Positions 27,354 to 36,729 of a DNA stretch of 64,000 nt are shown one piece after another (position 1 is the first letter of the stretch; every line of letters starts with the position of its first letter). Position numbers and translations under genes: made by a program. The stretch comes from Campylobacter concisus (GTDB lineage: Bacteria > Campylobacterota > Campylobacteria > Campylobacterales > Campylobacteraceae), in assembly GCF_003048405.1 (NCBI RefSeq), contig NZ_PIQS01000001.1, positions 682,001 through 746,000 on the forward strand. The letters are read 5' to 3'. The notes under the pieces are model-generated. The model ran no database searches and was not told the origin of the DNA. It was given only the letters and a program-made list of their open reading frames with translations.

Positions 27354-29646
27354 CTCTTGCCTTTATAATTTTAACTACGGCGTAGCTTTTGCCATTAAAT
27401 ATAACCCCCACATCAAGCTTATCGTCATAATCGCCTAAATACGCAGCGACTCCGCCAAGTTCGCTATCAAGCTCCACGCAAATGGCAAGCTTATGCTCAT
27501 CTTTTTCTAAAATAATTGCTTCATTTTGTGAAATTTCAAATTTAGCCATAAATTCGCTACTTGCATAAAGCTTAGCTCTTTTGGCTGTTTGTGTGGCATA
27601 GTTTGCAAAAAATGATGGCAAATTTATAGGATTTGTAAGGTTAACTAGAGCTTCGCCATCTTTTAAATTTGGCTCATTTTTTTCTTTTAAAAGTGGCTCT
27701 ATATCATCATTTGGTGTGAAATTTGAAATTTCAAGCTTATAGCCTCTGTGACTTGTGCCGTTGTTTGCGTAAAAATTTTCTAAATCATCAAATTTAATGC
27801 CTCTATATCCTTTTTCTTTTGGCAAAAGTGGCGTGTAATCAATCGTATCTTTAGCCATTAGTCCAAGTGCGTTTGCAATATCGTTTAGAAAATAACCTTT
27901 GTGCGGTATCGCCACATTTGTTGGCACTAGGGCGTTATTTATGCTTGTAAATGTGCCTTCTTGCTGATTTAGCGCGCTAGCATCGATATCGCCTTCAAAA
28001 ATGCTAAATTTAAATTCGCCATTTTCGTTATAGCCAAGCGTCTTGCCAGGCTTTTTCTCGCTTGCAAGAGTGCAAATTTTAGCAACGCCAAGTGAGTTTG
28101 TGCGTGGTGGTATTAGCATCACACGAAAAGGCGTAGCTCTTGCGATCACTCCAGTAAGTGCTGCTAGTAAATTCGCATTTTCATCCGTGTAAAAATCGCT
28201 TCCTAAAATGAGCGTAAATTTGCTTTTGCCCTCACTTAAAGCTGGTACATCTAAGCCAAAATTTTCATCAAAATTTTCAAGTTTTGATGTAAGTGCGCTA
28301 GGTAAATTTTTACCCCAGTTTTTAAGTATAAAAAGTAAAATTTGCTCTAATTTTCCAGCTTCATGCGTTACATAGATAAAATTTTTAGAATATTTTTTAA
28401 CGATCTCATCGGCTATGTGATGAAAGTAAATTCCAGCTGCTTTATTCATTTTTAAAGCGTTATTTAACTTAAAGCTTGTCACTGGGCTTTCGTGTCTTAA
28501 AAAACTACCAGCACTGATGATAAAATCGCTTTTTTTAATATCTTCATAGTCTGCATTATATGAGCTAAGCCCGCTAAATTCGCTAAATTTATTTAAAAAT
28601 TTTTGATAATTTAGCGCCTCATTATTTATTAAATTTAGATCAAATTTCTCTCTTAAACGCTCTAAAATAAGGGCCTCTTCGTTCGTGATAAAGCTATTAA
28701 ATTTTATATTTTTGATCGCGCCATTTTTAATATTTAAAACAATCTCTTCAAATTTCTCTTCATTTTTACAGGCAAGCTCGTTGTGAAAGTCATAACCAAA
28801 CCTAGCTGCTCCACTTATTTCGCCAAATGTAAAATCATTGCTGACGCGGTAAATTTGCTTACTTCTGTCGCTAGTACTCTTTTCTTTTACGTCATAGTAA
28901 ATTAGCTCGCAATCGCTTTGATGTGGATTTGCTGCTGGTATATGGTTTAGCTCCCAGATATTTGTGCTATATTGAAAATGCGAACTAATAAGCGCTCCAG
29001 TAGGGCAAACGCTGATACACTCGCCACAAAATGAGCAGTCAAGACTCTCGCCCACGCTTGGACCTATTAAGCTTTTTTGCATCTTACTAAAAACTGCGTA
29101 GGCATCTTTTGGCATACTCTCTTTTAGCTCTTTTGGTACCTCAACGCCCCTTGGTACGGTCTTTAGTGCACTCTCACCGATCCTATCTTTACAAACAGTG
29201 ACACATCTTTCGCAGACTATGCAAAGAGCTGGATCGTAGTTGATTAGCCCCCATTTTTTATGTGGTTTGTGCGTGTCAGCGATGGCAAATTTTTGTTCAT
29301 TTACCTTTAGACGCGTGGTTAAATTTTGTAGTTCGCATTCGCCACTTTTGTCACAAACGCCACATTGAATCGGATGATTTACGCAGTAAGTCTGCATGAT
29401 CGCATTTCGCTCGGCAGCGATTTCTGGCGTGTTTGTATAAATTTGCATATCCTCTTTTGCTTTGGCATTGCAGCTATACACTACTTTGCCATTTGCCTCG
29501 ACCATGCAAAGCCTACAAGCAAGAGTTGGTGAACAGCCGCTAAGATAGCAAAGAGCTGGGATATAAATTCCATTTGCTCTTGCGATATTTAGGATGCTCT
29601 CGCCTTCATCTGCTTCTAAAATTTGATCATTTATGCTTATTTTCAT
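27346..29646 (-). CDS. nuoG: Complex I subunit G, iron-sulfur subunit
   Basis: This 766-residue peripheral-arm subunit starts with a [2Fe-2S] ferredoxin domain (GCSPTLACRLCMVE). The His-Cys3 motif region follows (CGVCDKSGECELQ), then two [4Fe-4S] motifs, CIVCERCVTVC and CSFCGECISVCPTGAL. The molybdopterin-oxidoreductase-like C-terminal part is divergent. In this lineage NuoG receives electrons without NuoE and NuoF, and flavodoxin is the reported donor in C. jejuni. It overlaps the preceding small gene by 4 bp and nuoH by 8 bp. Confidence 0.94.
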   Translation of the reverse strand: MKISINDQILEADEGESILNIARANGIYIPALCYLSGCSPTLACRLCMVEANGKVVYSCNAKAKEDMQIYTNTPEIAAERNAIMQTYCVNHPIQCGVCDKSGECELQNLTTRLKVNEQKFAIADTHKPHKKWGLINYDPALCIVCERCVTVCKDRIGESALKTVPRGVEVPKELKESMPKDAYAVFSKMQKSLIGPSVGESLDCSFCGECISVCPTGALISSHFQYSTNIWELNHIPAANPHQSDCELIYYDVKEKSTSDRSKQIYRVSNDFTFGEISGAARFGYDFHNELACKNEEKFEEIVLNIKNGAIKNIKFNSFITNEEALILERLREKFDLNLINNEALNYQKFLNKFSEFSGLSSYNADYEDIKKSDFIISAGSFLRHESPVTSFKLNNALKMNKAAGIYFHHIADEIVKKYSKNFIYVTHEAGKLEQILLFILKNWGKNLPSALTSKLENFDENFGLDVPALSEGKSKFTLILGSDFYTDENANLLAALTGVIARATPFRVMLIPPRTNSLGVAKICTLASEKKPGKTLGYNENGEFKFSIFEGDIDASALNQQEGTFTSINNALVPTNVAIPHKGYFLNDIANALGLMAKDTIDYTPLLPKEKGYRGIKFDDLENFYANNGTSHRGYKLEISNFTPNDDIEPLLKEKNEPNLKDGEALVNLTNPINLPSFFANYATQTAKRAKLYASSEFMAKFEISQNEAIILEKDEHKLAICVELDSELGGVAAYLGDYDDKLDVGVIFNGKSYAVVKIIKARDE

Positions 29647-30353
29647 TTACTAACTACTACTTGTTTAAATGCGTATCCATCAAACTCTTTTGCGCCAAAT
29701 ATCGCAACTGTGCCTTTTAGTGAATGGTCTAGTTTAAATTTTGCCTTCACGCTAAAATCTTTTGCTTTAAGCTCTAGCGTATCGCCATCTTTTGCCTTTG
29801 CTACGATACCAAACTGCACACCACCTACGATCTCATCGCTTGCATTTTTGTTTAGATAAACGACCGCTCCGTCAAAATTTTCAAGCTCTTTTAGCTCGTA
29901 TATTTTGTGATAATCATTAAATTCTTTCCTGCGACCACCAGCTAAAACGACATTTTTGCCTAAAATTTCAAGTAGCCAAAAGATCGCATCTTTATCTGGA
30001 TGAGTAAAAAATGAATCATCAATAACGATGTTTTTAACGTCCTTTATCCACTCGCCTAGCTCTTCAAATTCCTCTTCACCAACATTGCACTCGCCACTTA
30101 TCAGCCCATCATCAAGCTCGCTAAAAAACTCATCGCAAGATAAATTTGCGTATTTGCAAAGAAGAGCTAAGACGTAGCTTATTGAGCCTATTTCGCAGCG
30201 GATTAAATTTTCGCCGCCAAGCTCGCTATCTTCGATGCAAGAAATGTACTTAAACTCGTATTCTTTTATCTTTTTTGCTAAATTTTTGTCGCTCAAGCTT
30301 AGTAAATTTGCAATGCTTAAGCTTTTACCTGCTATTAAATCATTAAATTTCAT
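29643..30353 (-). CDS. Epsilon-specific protein in the nuoF position
   Basis: This 236-residue soluble protein lies where NuoF is expected but has no NADH or FMN site and no cysteine cluster motif. It matches in place and size the C. jejuni protein encoded just before nuoG (Cj1574c, from memory). C. jejuni work showed that this small gene pair is needed for a complex I that oxidises reduced flavodoxin rather than NADH. I used the ATG giving MKFNDLIAGK. It overlaps the previous gene by 4 bp and nuoG by 4 bp. Its fold and exact role are not evident from sequence. Confidence 0.8.
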   Translation of the reverse strand: MKFNDLIAGKSLSIANLLSLSDKNLAKKIKEYEFKYISCIEDSELGGENLIRCEIGSISYVLALLCKYANLSCDEFFSELDDGLISGECNVGEEEFEELGEWIKDVKNIVIDDSFFTHPDKDAIFWLLEILGKNVVLAGGRRKEFNDYHKIYELKELENFDGAVVYLNKNASDEIVGGVQFGIVAKAKDGDTLELKAKDFSVKAKFKLDHSLKGTVAIFGAKEFDGYAFKQVVVSK

Positions 30354-30580
30354 ATCTTGCCCTTTTTTATAGTTAATACCCAATCAACTTGGTTAAATTT
30401 AAGCGAGTTCATCACTTCGCAGTTTAGATTATAGGCTAAATTTACAGCCTTTGTCACACCACTAAAATCGCCTATCTCAAATAAAAATATAATCACTTCA
30501 TTAGGTTCGCTAGCCTTTATTTGCTGACCAAGAGTGCTCAAAAACTCACTCTTTAAGTGCCTAAGATCGACCCTTCTCAT
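30350..30580 (-). CDS. Epsilon-specific small protein in the nuoE position
   Basis: This 76-residue protein starts at an ATG overlapping the nuoD stop (ATGA) and ends 4 bp into the next gene. It replaces NuoE, but has only one cysteine and none of the [2Fe-2S] ligands of the thioredoxin-like NuoE. It corresponds in position and size to C. jejuni Cj1575c. It probably assists docking of the alternative electron donor together with the next gene; that role is inferred from context. Confidence 0.78.
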   Translation of the reverse strand: MRRVDLRHLKSEFLSTLGQQIKASEPNEVIIFLFEIGDFSGVTKAVNLAYNLNCEVMNSLKFNQVDWVLTIKKGKI

Positions 30581-31806
30581 CTGTCGACCTCACCTAAGAT
30601 GATATTTGTGCTACCTATGATCGTAGCGACGTCAGCGATGTACTGGCCTACCAATAAATCTTCATAAATAGCGCAGTGCCAAAAGCTTGGCGTGCGAATT
30701 TTTAGGCGATATGGGCTTGCGCTGCCGTCTGAGTTTATATAAATTCCAAGCTCTCCCTTTGGCGACTCACTAGCAAAGTAAATTTCACCTTTTGGAGGCT
30801 TTAGCCCCTGAGTTATTAGCACAAAATGCTGCATTAGCGAGTAGTTTTGGCTCATTATCTGCTCTTTTGAAGCGCTCACGTAATCTGGCGCATCAGCGAT
30901 AATGGCGGGGCTACTTGTCTGATACTTGCTAACACACTGCTTTAAAATTTTTACACACTCGCGCATCTCTTTCATGTAAAGCAGATACCTTGCGTAGCAG
31001 TCGCCGTGTGTCGCATAAGGCACGTCAAATTCTAGCTCATCATAGATGAGATATGGCTCTTCTTTTCTGATATCACGTGCGACGCCGCTCGCTCTTAGCA
31101 TGACGCCAGAACAGCCGCTACTAAGGGCTAGCTCTTTGCTAATTACGCCCACATCTACAAGCCTTGCTTGCCAAATTCTATTTTCGCTTAGCAGATCTTC
31201 ATAAAGCGTGATGTCGCTTGGAAATTTCTCACAAAATTTAAGCAGCTCCTCGCACCAGCCATCAGGCAGATCAAGCGGCACACCACCGATCCTTATCGAG
31301 CTATGTGTTAGTCTTGCGCCGCAGTATTTTTCTATTAGATCAAGGACGTATTCACGCTCTCTAAATGCGTATAAAAAGACGCTCATAGCCCCAACGTCAA
31401 GGGCGTGCGTGGCTAAAAATAAAAGGTGCGAACTAATGCGGTTTAACTCTAAAAGCATCACTCTAATGATCTGTGCACGGCGAGGCACTTCTATAGCACA
31501 AAGCTTCTCCACGGCCGCGCAAAATGCATAGTTATTCGCACTTGATGCGATGTAGTCCACTCTATCAGTTACTGGGATAAATTCCTGATAGGTCATATTT
31601 TCAGCCATCTTTTCAACACCTCGGTGCATGAAGCCAACCTCTGGCATAGCGCGCACGACCTTTTCGCCATCAAGCTCAAGCACAAGCTTTAACTGACCAT
31701 GAGCACTTGGGTGTTGTGGGCCAAAATTTAGTATCATCTTGCCGTCATTTTGCTCAAATTCTAAATTTTCAAAAAATGGTTTTAAGCGGTTTGGTGACTG
31801 GCTCAA
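30577..31806 (-). CDS. nuoD: Complex I subunit D, 49-kDa type
   Basis: This 409-residue subunit lines the quinone site together with NuoB. MILNFGPQHPSAHGQLKLVL carries the conserved histidines of the N-terminal loop, followed by GFMHRGVEKMAE. RIGGVPLDLPDG is the next conserved stretch. The C-terminus ends with the arginine form GEVDR. The start is a TTG that overlaps the nuoC stop (TTGA). The length is typical for a NuoD not fused to NuoC. Confidence 0.96.
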   Translation of the reverse strand: MSQSPNRLKPFFENLEFEQNDGKMILNFGPQHPSAHGQLKLVLELDGEKVVRAMPEVGFMHRGVEKMAENMTYQEFIPVTDRVDYIASSANNYAFCAAVEKLCAIEVPRRAQIIRVMLLELNRISSHLLFLATHALDVGAMSVFLYAFREREYVLDLIEKYCGARLTHSSIRIGGVPLDLPDGWCEELLKFCEKFPSDITLYEDLLSENRIWQARLVDVGVISKELALSSGCSGVMLRASGVARDIRKEEPYLIYDELEFDVPYATHGDCYARYLLYMKEMRECVKILKQCVSKYQTSSPAIIADAPDYVSASKEQIMSQNYSLMQHFVLITQGLKPPKGEIYFASESPKGELGIYINSDGSASPYRLKIRTPSFWHCAIYEDLLVGQYIADVATIIGSTNIILGEVDR

Positions 31807-32561
31807 GGTCTTTCCTTTACTATCTGGCTCTGGCTAAATTTAGCCTTTTTGACAAATTTTACGCCACCTTCTTCTTGATACTCGTACTCTTCGTTAAATA
31901 CTCTTGAAAATCCAAAGGTATCTTTCTCTTCAATATAAGCTGGATCGCGGTTCTCTTCGCCAATTTGCTCTCTAAACTCGCTTCCAAAAATTTTATCCAC
32001 CTCGTACCATTTAGCAGCCTCGTCGCCCACTAGCGGATAGCTCCTTAAGAGCGGGTGTGAGTGCCAGTCATCAGGCATGATGAGGCGCTTTAAATTTGGA
32101 TGATCTTTAATGAGAACGCCGCTTAAATCATACATCTCGCGCTCAGCCCAGTTTGCGCTTTTGTAAAGCTCGCAAACGCTTTTTAGCATTTCATCCTTTT
32201 TAACAAAGCATTTTATGCGAGTGCGTCTATTTTTACTGATACTAAGAAGCTGATAAAAGACCTCATACCCACCGTTTTGACTTATGAAATCGACCGCAGC
32301 AAGCTCGCTAAGCTGCTCGTAGCCAAAGTTTTTTAACACCTCAAGTGTTTTGTAGTTTTTACTAGAATTTATATAAAGTACAAGCTGATCAAACTCCACA
32401 TAACTAGATAAAATTTCTACTCTGCTTTGCTCTAAGATAGCTAGCTCTTCATCAAATTTAGAACCTCTTACCTCATCTTTTGGCGTCTGCTTTTCTATGT
32501 AAAATTTTTCTTTGTAATACTGCTTTTTTTGCAGATCATTCTTTGGCTTATACTCTCTCAT
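31803..32561 (-). CDS. nuoC: Complex I subunit C, 30-kDa type
   Basis: This 252-residue soluble subunit carries the signature [20 protein letters not shown] and the closing [11 protein letters not shown]. An N-terminal charged extension of about 35 residues and a C-terminal tail with [14 protein letters not shown] are present. The stop overlaps the nuoD TTG, and its ATG overlaps the nuoB stop. Confidence 0.95.
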   Translation of the reverse strand: MREYKPKNDLQKKQYYKEKFYIEKQTPKDEVRGSKFDEELAILEQSRVEILSSYVEFDQLVLYINSSKNYKTLEVLKNFGYEQLSELAAVDFISQNGGYEVFYQLLSISKNRRTRIKCFVKKDEMLKSVCELYKSANWAEREMYDLSGVLIKDHPNLKRLIMPDDWHSHPLLRSYPLVGDEAAKWYEVDKIFGSEFREQIGEENRDPAYIEEKDTFGFSRVFNEEYEYQEEGGVKFVKKAKFSQSQIVKERP

Positions 32562-33070
32562 ATCTCAAGCTTCCTTGGCTTTTGCGCCCTAAATGCACTT
32601 TGCTTTCTTATCTTTTTTTGAAGCATCATAAGTGCGTATTGAAGCGTCTCTGGGCGCGGGGCACAGCCTGGGATGTAGATATCAACTGGTATTATGCGGT
32701 CTACACCTTGAACGGTAGAGTAGGTATTAAACATGCCGCCAGTGTTTGCACAGCTACCCATCGAGATGACCCACTTTGGCTCAGGCATCTGGTCGTAAAG
32801 ACGCCTTGTAAACTCAGCGTGTTTTTTAGTTAGCGTGCCAGCTATGATCATTACTTCTGAGTGTCTTGGGCTAGCCCTAAAAATGGTGCCAAATCTATCA
32901 AAGTCATATCTGCTAGCGCCACTTGCCATCATCTCGATCGCACAGCAAGCAAGCCCGTAGCTAAGCGCCCAAAGTGAGTTACTCCTGCCCCACTGCACGA
33001 GCTTATCAACGGTTGTTAAAACGACTGGCAAGCCACCATTTGCAGCGTAATTTATCTGATGCTTTGCCAT
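32558..33070 (-). CDS. nuoB: Complex I subunit B, PSST type
   Basis: This 170-residue subunit holds cluster N2, the last electron carrier before quinone. [13 protein letters not shown] has the tandem cysteines; the other ligands lie in [11 protein letters not shown] and [10 protein letters not shown]. The start lies 19 bp inside the end of nuoA, and the stop overlaps the nuoC start by 4 bp. Confidence 0.97.
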   Translation of the reverse strand: MAKHQINYAANGGLPVVLTTVDKLVQWGRSNSLWALSYGLACCAIEMMASGASRYDFDRFGTIFRASPRHSEVMIIAGTLTKKHAEFTRRLYDQMPEPKWVISMGSCANTGGMFNTYSTVQGVDRIIPVDIYIPGCAPRPETLQYALMMLQKKIRKQSAFRAQKPRKLEI

Positions 33071-33441
33071 TTAAAGACTCCTTTTTGCCAAGCATAAGCA
33101 AAGCCGATAAGTAAAATCGCCACAAAAAGCAACATTTCAATTAGTCCAAAAATTCCAAGTAGCCTAAAATCCACCGCCCACGGATACATAAAAATGACCT
33201 CAACATCAAACAAAATAAATAAAATTCCATAAAAAAAGTAGTGGATATTTATCTTATTTGGCTGTTTTACGGTGGTTGGACCACACTCATAAAAGCCAAG
33301 TTTTAAGCGCTCGGTATTGCGGTTGGCTAGTTTTTTGCTTATTTTTGAAGATAAGAATGTTATTAAACAAAATGAACAAGTCGCTAGTAAAAGTATGATA
33401 AATGCACCAAAATAGGTACTTTCAAGCTCTGAATGTGACAT
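33052..33441 (-). CDS. nuoA: Complex I subunit A
   Basis: This 129-residue membrane subunit has three helices. The conserved middle loop reads [11 protein letters not shown], with the reactive-cysteine loop known for NuoA. It continues with [18 protein letters not shown], where the acidic residues are conserved. It is the first gene of the 14-gene nuo run. Its start follows AAAAGGCAAAGT. Confidence 0.95.
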   Translation of the reverse strand: MSHSELESTYFGAFIILLLATCSFCLITFLSSKISKKLANRNTERLKLGFYECGPTTVKQPNKINIHYFFYGILFILFDVEVIFMYPWAVDFRLLGIFGLIEMLLFVAILLIGFAYAWQKGVFKWQSIR

Positions 33442-33465
33442 ACTTTGCCTTTTTTAATTTTTAAG

Positions 33466-33471
33466 ATTCTA
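33466..33471 (-). promoter_or_regulatory. Candidate -10 element of the nuo operon
   Basis: TAGAAT on the minus strand, 25 bp upstream of the nuoA ATG in a 105-bp gap after the ABC exporter gene. No clear -35 is present. Read-through from the exporter gene is an alternative source of transcription. Confidence 0.4.
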
Positions 33472-33546
33472 CTAAATTTAAATTTATTTGAGCTTGAAAC
33501 GGCTTAAGAGTAGGGTGAGTATTGTGCTTTTGTGTAAAAATTACTC

Positions 33547-35181
33547 CTATTTTATCTTCTCAACTGCATCTTTTGCAGCACTTATTCGCTCGCTCTCGTC
33601 TAGCTCACGCACAAAGCCATCTTTTACCAAGATGATCCTAGTTGCTACATCAAAATAGCTATCATCGTGGCTAACAGCGATTATGCTTATGCCTTTATTT
33701 TGTAAAAATGGCAAAATTTCTTTATAAAATTTTCGCTTAAAGAGTGGATCTTGATCGGCTGCCCATTCATCTAGGATAAGGATAGAGCGGTGTTCTAAGA
33801 TGGCTATTAAAAGACTTAGACGCTTTCGCTGGCCAGTTGAGAGTTGCGTGGTACTAAGCTTATTATCTATGACACTTACTTTTTTGTCGATCTCAAGCAA
33901 GGCTAAAAGCTCGTCTATTTCGCTTTGGCTAGCAAAGCCATTATGAGAGAGCGTTTGCGAAAATAGATAAAAATCAGCAAAAATAGCGCTAATCTTTGCC
34001 TGATAACTTTGTAAATTTCTTTCATCTATCTTTGTGCTATCAAGGTAAATTTCGCCACTACTTGGGCGTATTAGCCCGCAAAGTAAATTTATAAGCGTAC
34101 TTTTACCACTACCATTTTTACCGATGATAAACGTTATCTCACCGCGTTTGATCTCTAAATTTACGTCTTTTAGGCTAAATTTGCCGTGAGTGTAGTTGAA
34201 ATTTATATCTTTTAGTTTTATGTTTTGCCAATTATCGCTTAGGCTATCATCAAATTTAAAGCCTTCCTTAAATTTATTTAGATTTAAGCTCATGATCTTT
34301 TCTAAACTCACTTTTGCGCTAAGTGCAGCTGGTATGGAGCCAACCATACTCATAAATGAGCCTCTTAAAAATAGTATCGTTAGGCTAATGCTTAGTGCCG
34401 TTTGCAGGCTCGCCCAGTCAAATGCCACGCACAAAAATACACAAAGTCCTACTGAGCCAAGAAGCATAATGTTCGTGAAATTATCACTTAATGCGTGATA
34501 AATATCGGCCTTTACCATATTTTGACGTTTTTTATCGCCTGTAAAATTTAACTCATCAAAGCAGACACTTGCCCTTACTCTATTTAAACTAAGCTCTCTA
34601 TGCCCCTCTACGATATCGTCATAGTGCTTTTGCAATGCGTCATCTTGAACTCTAGAATACTTAAAATAAAGATGAATTTTTTTCATAAAAAGCGTATTTA
34701 TAAAAAGAGTCGCACCGATCCAAACGGATAAAAAGATAAAAATTTTTGGAGCGATTACACAAAGGTAGATGCTGGCACAGACGATAAAAACTAGGCTTTG
34801 TATAAAGCCAGTAGCACTCATAAAGGCAAATGTGATCGTTTTTATGTCATTATTTAGGCTAGCTATGATCTTTGCTTTGCCGATCTCGTTTATCACGCTA
34901 TTTGGCGTGTCTAAAATTTGTTTTACGCTTTGATACCTTAGCTCGTAGATAAATTTATGCCCAAAATTTGTAAGCGATATATTTGCGGCGATGGCGCTTA
35001 TAAAAAATAAAAGTAAAACTGCTATAAATTTAATCGCAAGAATTGGATCAAATTCCTTTAAGCTTACAAGCTCATTATTTATAAATGAAAGGGTCCAAAC
35101 ACCAAGTCCGCTAAATACGAGTGTTAATAACACTATTTTAGAAATTTGGTAGATATTTTTTTTAATTAAATTTGCAAGCAT
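33547..35181 (-). CDS. ABC exporter, cyclic-peptide/siderophore type
   Basis: This 544-residue protein joins a six-helix membrane domain (about 1-300) to a nucleotide-binding domain. Walker A is GKNGSGKST, the signature is LSTGQRKRLSLL, and Walker B runs into LILDEWAADQDP. That last motif is typical of the PvdE/SyrD/YojI group, which exports cyclic peptides, pyoverdine precursors or microcins. The ATG shares one base with the stop of the radical-SAM gene before it, so the two are coupled. Substrate is unknown; no peptide precursor gene is evident nearby. Heme or porphyrin export is an alternative given the partner enzyme. Confidence 0.82.
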   Translation of the reverse strand: MLANLIKKNIYQISKIVLLTLVFSGLGVWTLSFINNELVSLKEFDPILAIKFIAVLLLFFISAIAANISLTNFGHKFIYELRYQSVKQILDTPNSVINEIGKAKIIASLNNDIKTITFAFMSATGFIQSLVFIVCASIYLCVIAPKIFIFLSVWIGATLFINTLFMKKIHLYFKYSRVQDDALQKHYDDIVEGHRELSLNRVRASVCFDELNFTGDKKRQNMVKADIYHALSDNFTNIMLLGSVGLCVFLCVAFDWASLQTALSISLTILFLRGSFMSMVGSIPAALSAKVSLEKIMSLNLNKFKEGFKFDDSLSDNWQNIKLKDINFNYTHGKFSLKDVNLEIKRGEITFIIGKNGSGKSTLINLLCGLIRPSSGEIYLDSTKIDERNLQSYQAKISAIFADFYLFSQTLSHNGFASQSEIDELLALLEIDKKVSVIDNKLSTTQLSTGQRKRLSLLIAILEHRSILILDEWAADQDPLFKRKFYKEILPFLQNKGISIIAVSHDDSYFDVATRIILVKDGFVRELDESERISAAKDAVEKIK

Positions 35182-36545
35182 TACATCGCAGCTCGTGGCT
35201 GAATGATATTTGGCTCATACTTTTGTTCAGTGTTTTCGCTCATTATACGAAGCACCTTGCTTCGTTTTATCTTCGCGTCATCTTTAAATATCGCACGAAC
35301 TTTGTCCATACCAGCGTAAAAATCACGCATAAGCACGATGCAGATATATTTGCCAAAAAATGTCGGTTTAATAATGCCATTTTCTTCGTATACCGCATTT
35401 ACAAGCTTAAGCAAGCTAAGCTCCATAAATAAGGCCTTGTTAATGTTTGTGTTATTTTCATCGTTATATCTTTTAATATCAACTCCGCCATCAAAAAGCC
35501 TTGTTAAAAACGTGTATTTAAGTCGCTCTTTCTTGCTAAAACCACATTTTGCGATGACTGGGCTTTGTCTATTTTTTATCCTTTTGCCGTATTCAAGTAG
35601 ATTAAACGCGTTTATTACAAGCTCACCGTTAAGAAAGCTAAATGCCCCGCTACCAACGCCTAGATACTCTAAATTTGAACCAACATATTCGTCACGAAGG
35701 TCAGCACTTTTTTCATTTGAAAATGCCCAAGCGTTGCTTTGTTTGTAGTTACTTTTGCTAAATTCTTCAGTGATTATCTCATAAAATTCACGCTCATTAT
35801 CTACGTTTGAAACACCAAGCGAGCGAGCTATATTCTCTCTTGTTAGCTCTGATTTCATAAGCGGATAGAAGGTGATTTGTTGCGGAGAGATCGATTTTGC
35901 GGTATTTATGTCGTTTATGAGCTGCTCTTTCGTTTGATTTGGGAGGTTAAAGATGAGATCAAGGCTAATGACTGGAATTTTGCCAAGAGCGAGCTCAAGC
36001 TTTCTTTTTATCTCCTTGGCTGAGCCAAATTTTTCATATCTGCCAACTCTTTTTAACGTTTCATCATCAAAGCTTTGTACGCCAACGCTTAGTCGATCAA
36101 TTAATCCATCAAATCTAGCTAAACTCTCGGGTGAGATGTGATTTGGATCGCTTTCTGCTGAAATTTCATCTATACTAAAAAGCTCTTTTGCAAGCTTAAG
36201 CGTTTTCTCAAGCTCAGGCTCATTTATAAGCGTCGTACCACCGCCAACATAAAGTGAATCAAAGTCAAATCCAGCCTCTTTAACCTGCCTCATCTCCTCA
36301 CGTAAATTTTCAAAGTAAGCTTTTGCAAGCTCTTGCTCATAGTGGTACTTATGAAACGAGCAATATGGACAGAATGTGTGACAAAATGGTACATGCGCGT
36401 AGAGCATATACTTTTTGTCTTTTTTGGGAGTTTTGGTGTAGGTTGTGGTTAAAATGTCTATATTAAATTCATTATATAGTGATCTTTGAATAGAATTATG
36501 AGCGTAATTTACGGCAAAATTCTCGATAATATTTTTAAAGATCAT
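35181..36545 (-). CDS. HemW/HutW-like radical SAM enzyme
   Basis: This 454-residue protein has the radical SAM motif in YAHVPFCHTFCPYCSFHKY near residue 49 (CxxxCxxC), followed by LYVGGGTTLI, SAESDPNH and RLSVGVQSFDDETL. The motif is of the HemW/HutW type, with Phe two residues after the last cysteine, not the CxC of true oxygen-independent HemN. HutW-type enzymes act in anaerobic heme use or heme handling. It is the first gene of a two-gene unit with an ABC exporter. It could therefore act on heme, or modify a compound that the exporter ships out. True coproporphyrinogen dehydrogenase activity is less likely. Confidence 0.8.
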   Translation of the reverse strand: MIFKNIIENFAVNYAHNSIQRSLYNEFNIDILTTTYTKTPKKDKKYMLYAHVPFCHTFCPYCSFHKYHYEQELAKAYFENLREEMRQVKEAGFDFDSLYVGGGTTLINEPELEKTLKLAKELFSIDEISAESDPNHISPESLARFDGLIDRLSVGVQSFDDETLKRVGRYEKFGSAKEIKRKLELALGKIPVISLDLIFNLPNQTKEQLINDINTAKSISPQQITFYPLMKSELTRENIARSLGVSNVDNEREFYEIITEEFSKSNYKQSNAWAFSNEKSADLRDEYVGSNLEYLGVGSGAFSFLNGELVINAFNLLEYGKRIKNRQSPVIAKCGFSKKERLKYTFLTRLFDGGVDIKRYNDENNTNINKALFMELSLLKLVNAVYEENGIIKPTFFGKYICIVLMRDFYAGMDKVRAIFKDDAKIKRSKVLRIMSENTEQKYEPNIIQPRAAM

Positions 36546-36729
36546 AACTAATCGCCTTAAATAAGTTTGGTTTTAAATTGATGCGTTAGGATAGCTAACT
36601 TTTAATAAATTTAGCCTTGTGCTAAAGAAAATTTTAGCTTAGCCAGATAAATTTGGCCTATAAATTTTAATTTTTTAAATCTATAAATTTCACATATCGA
36701 TCAAATTTTAGCCCCAAAGCTTAAGGAAG

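Noticed and set aside
35181..36545. Annotation as oxygen-independent coproporphyrinogen III dehydrogenase HemN
   Set aside because: The motif has CxxxCxxC followed by Ser-Phe, as in HemW/HutW, and lacks the fourth cysteine of HemN.
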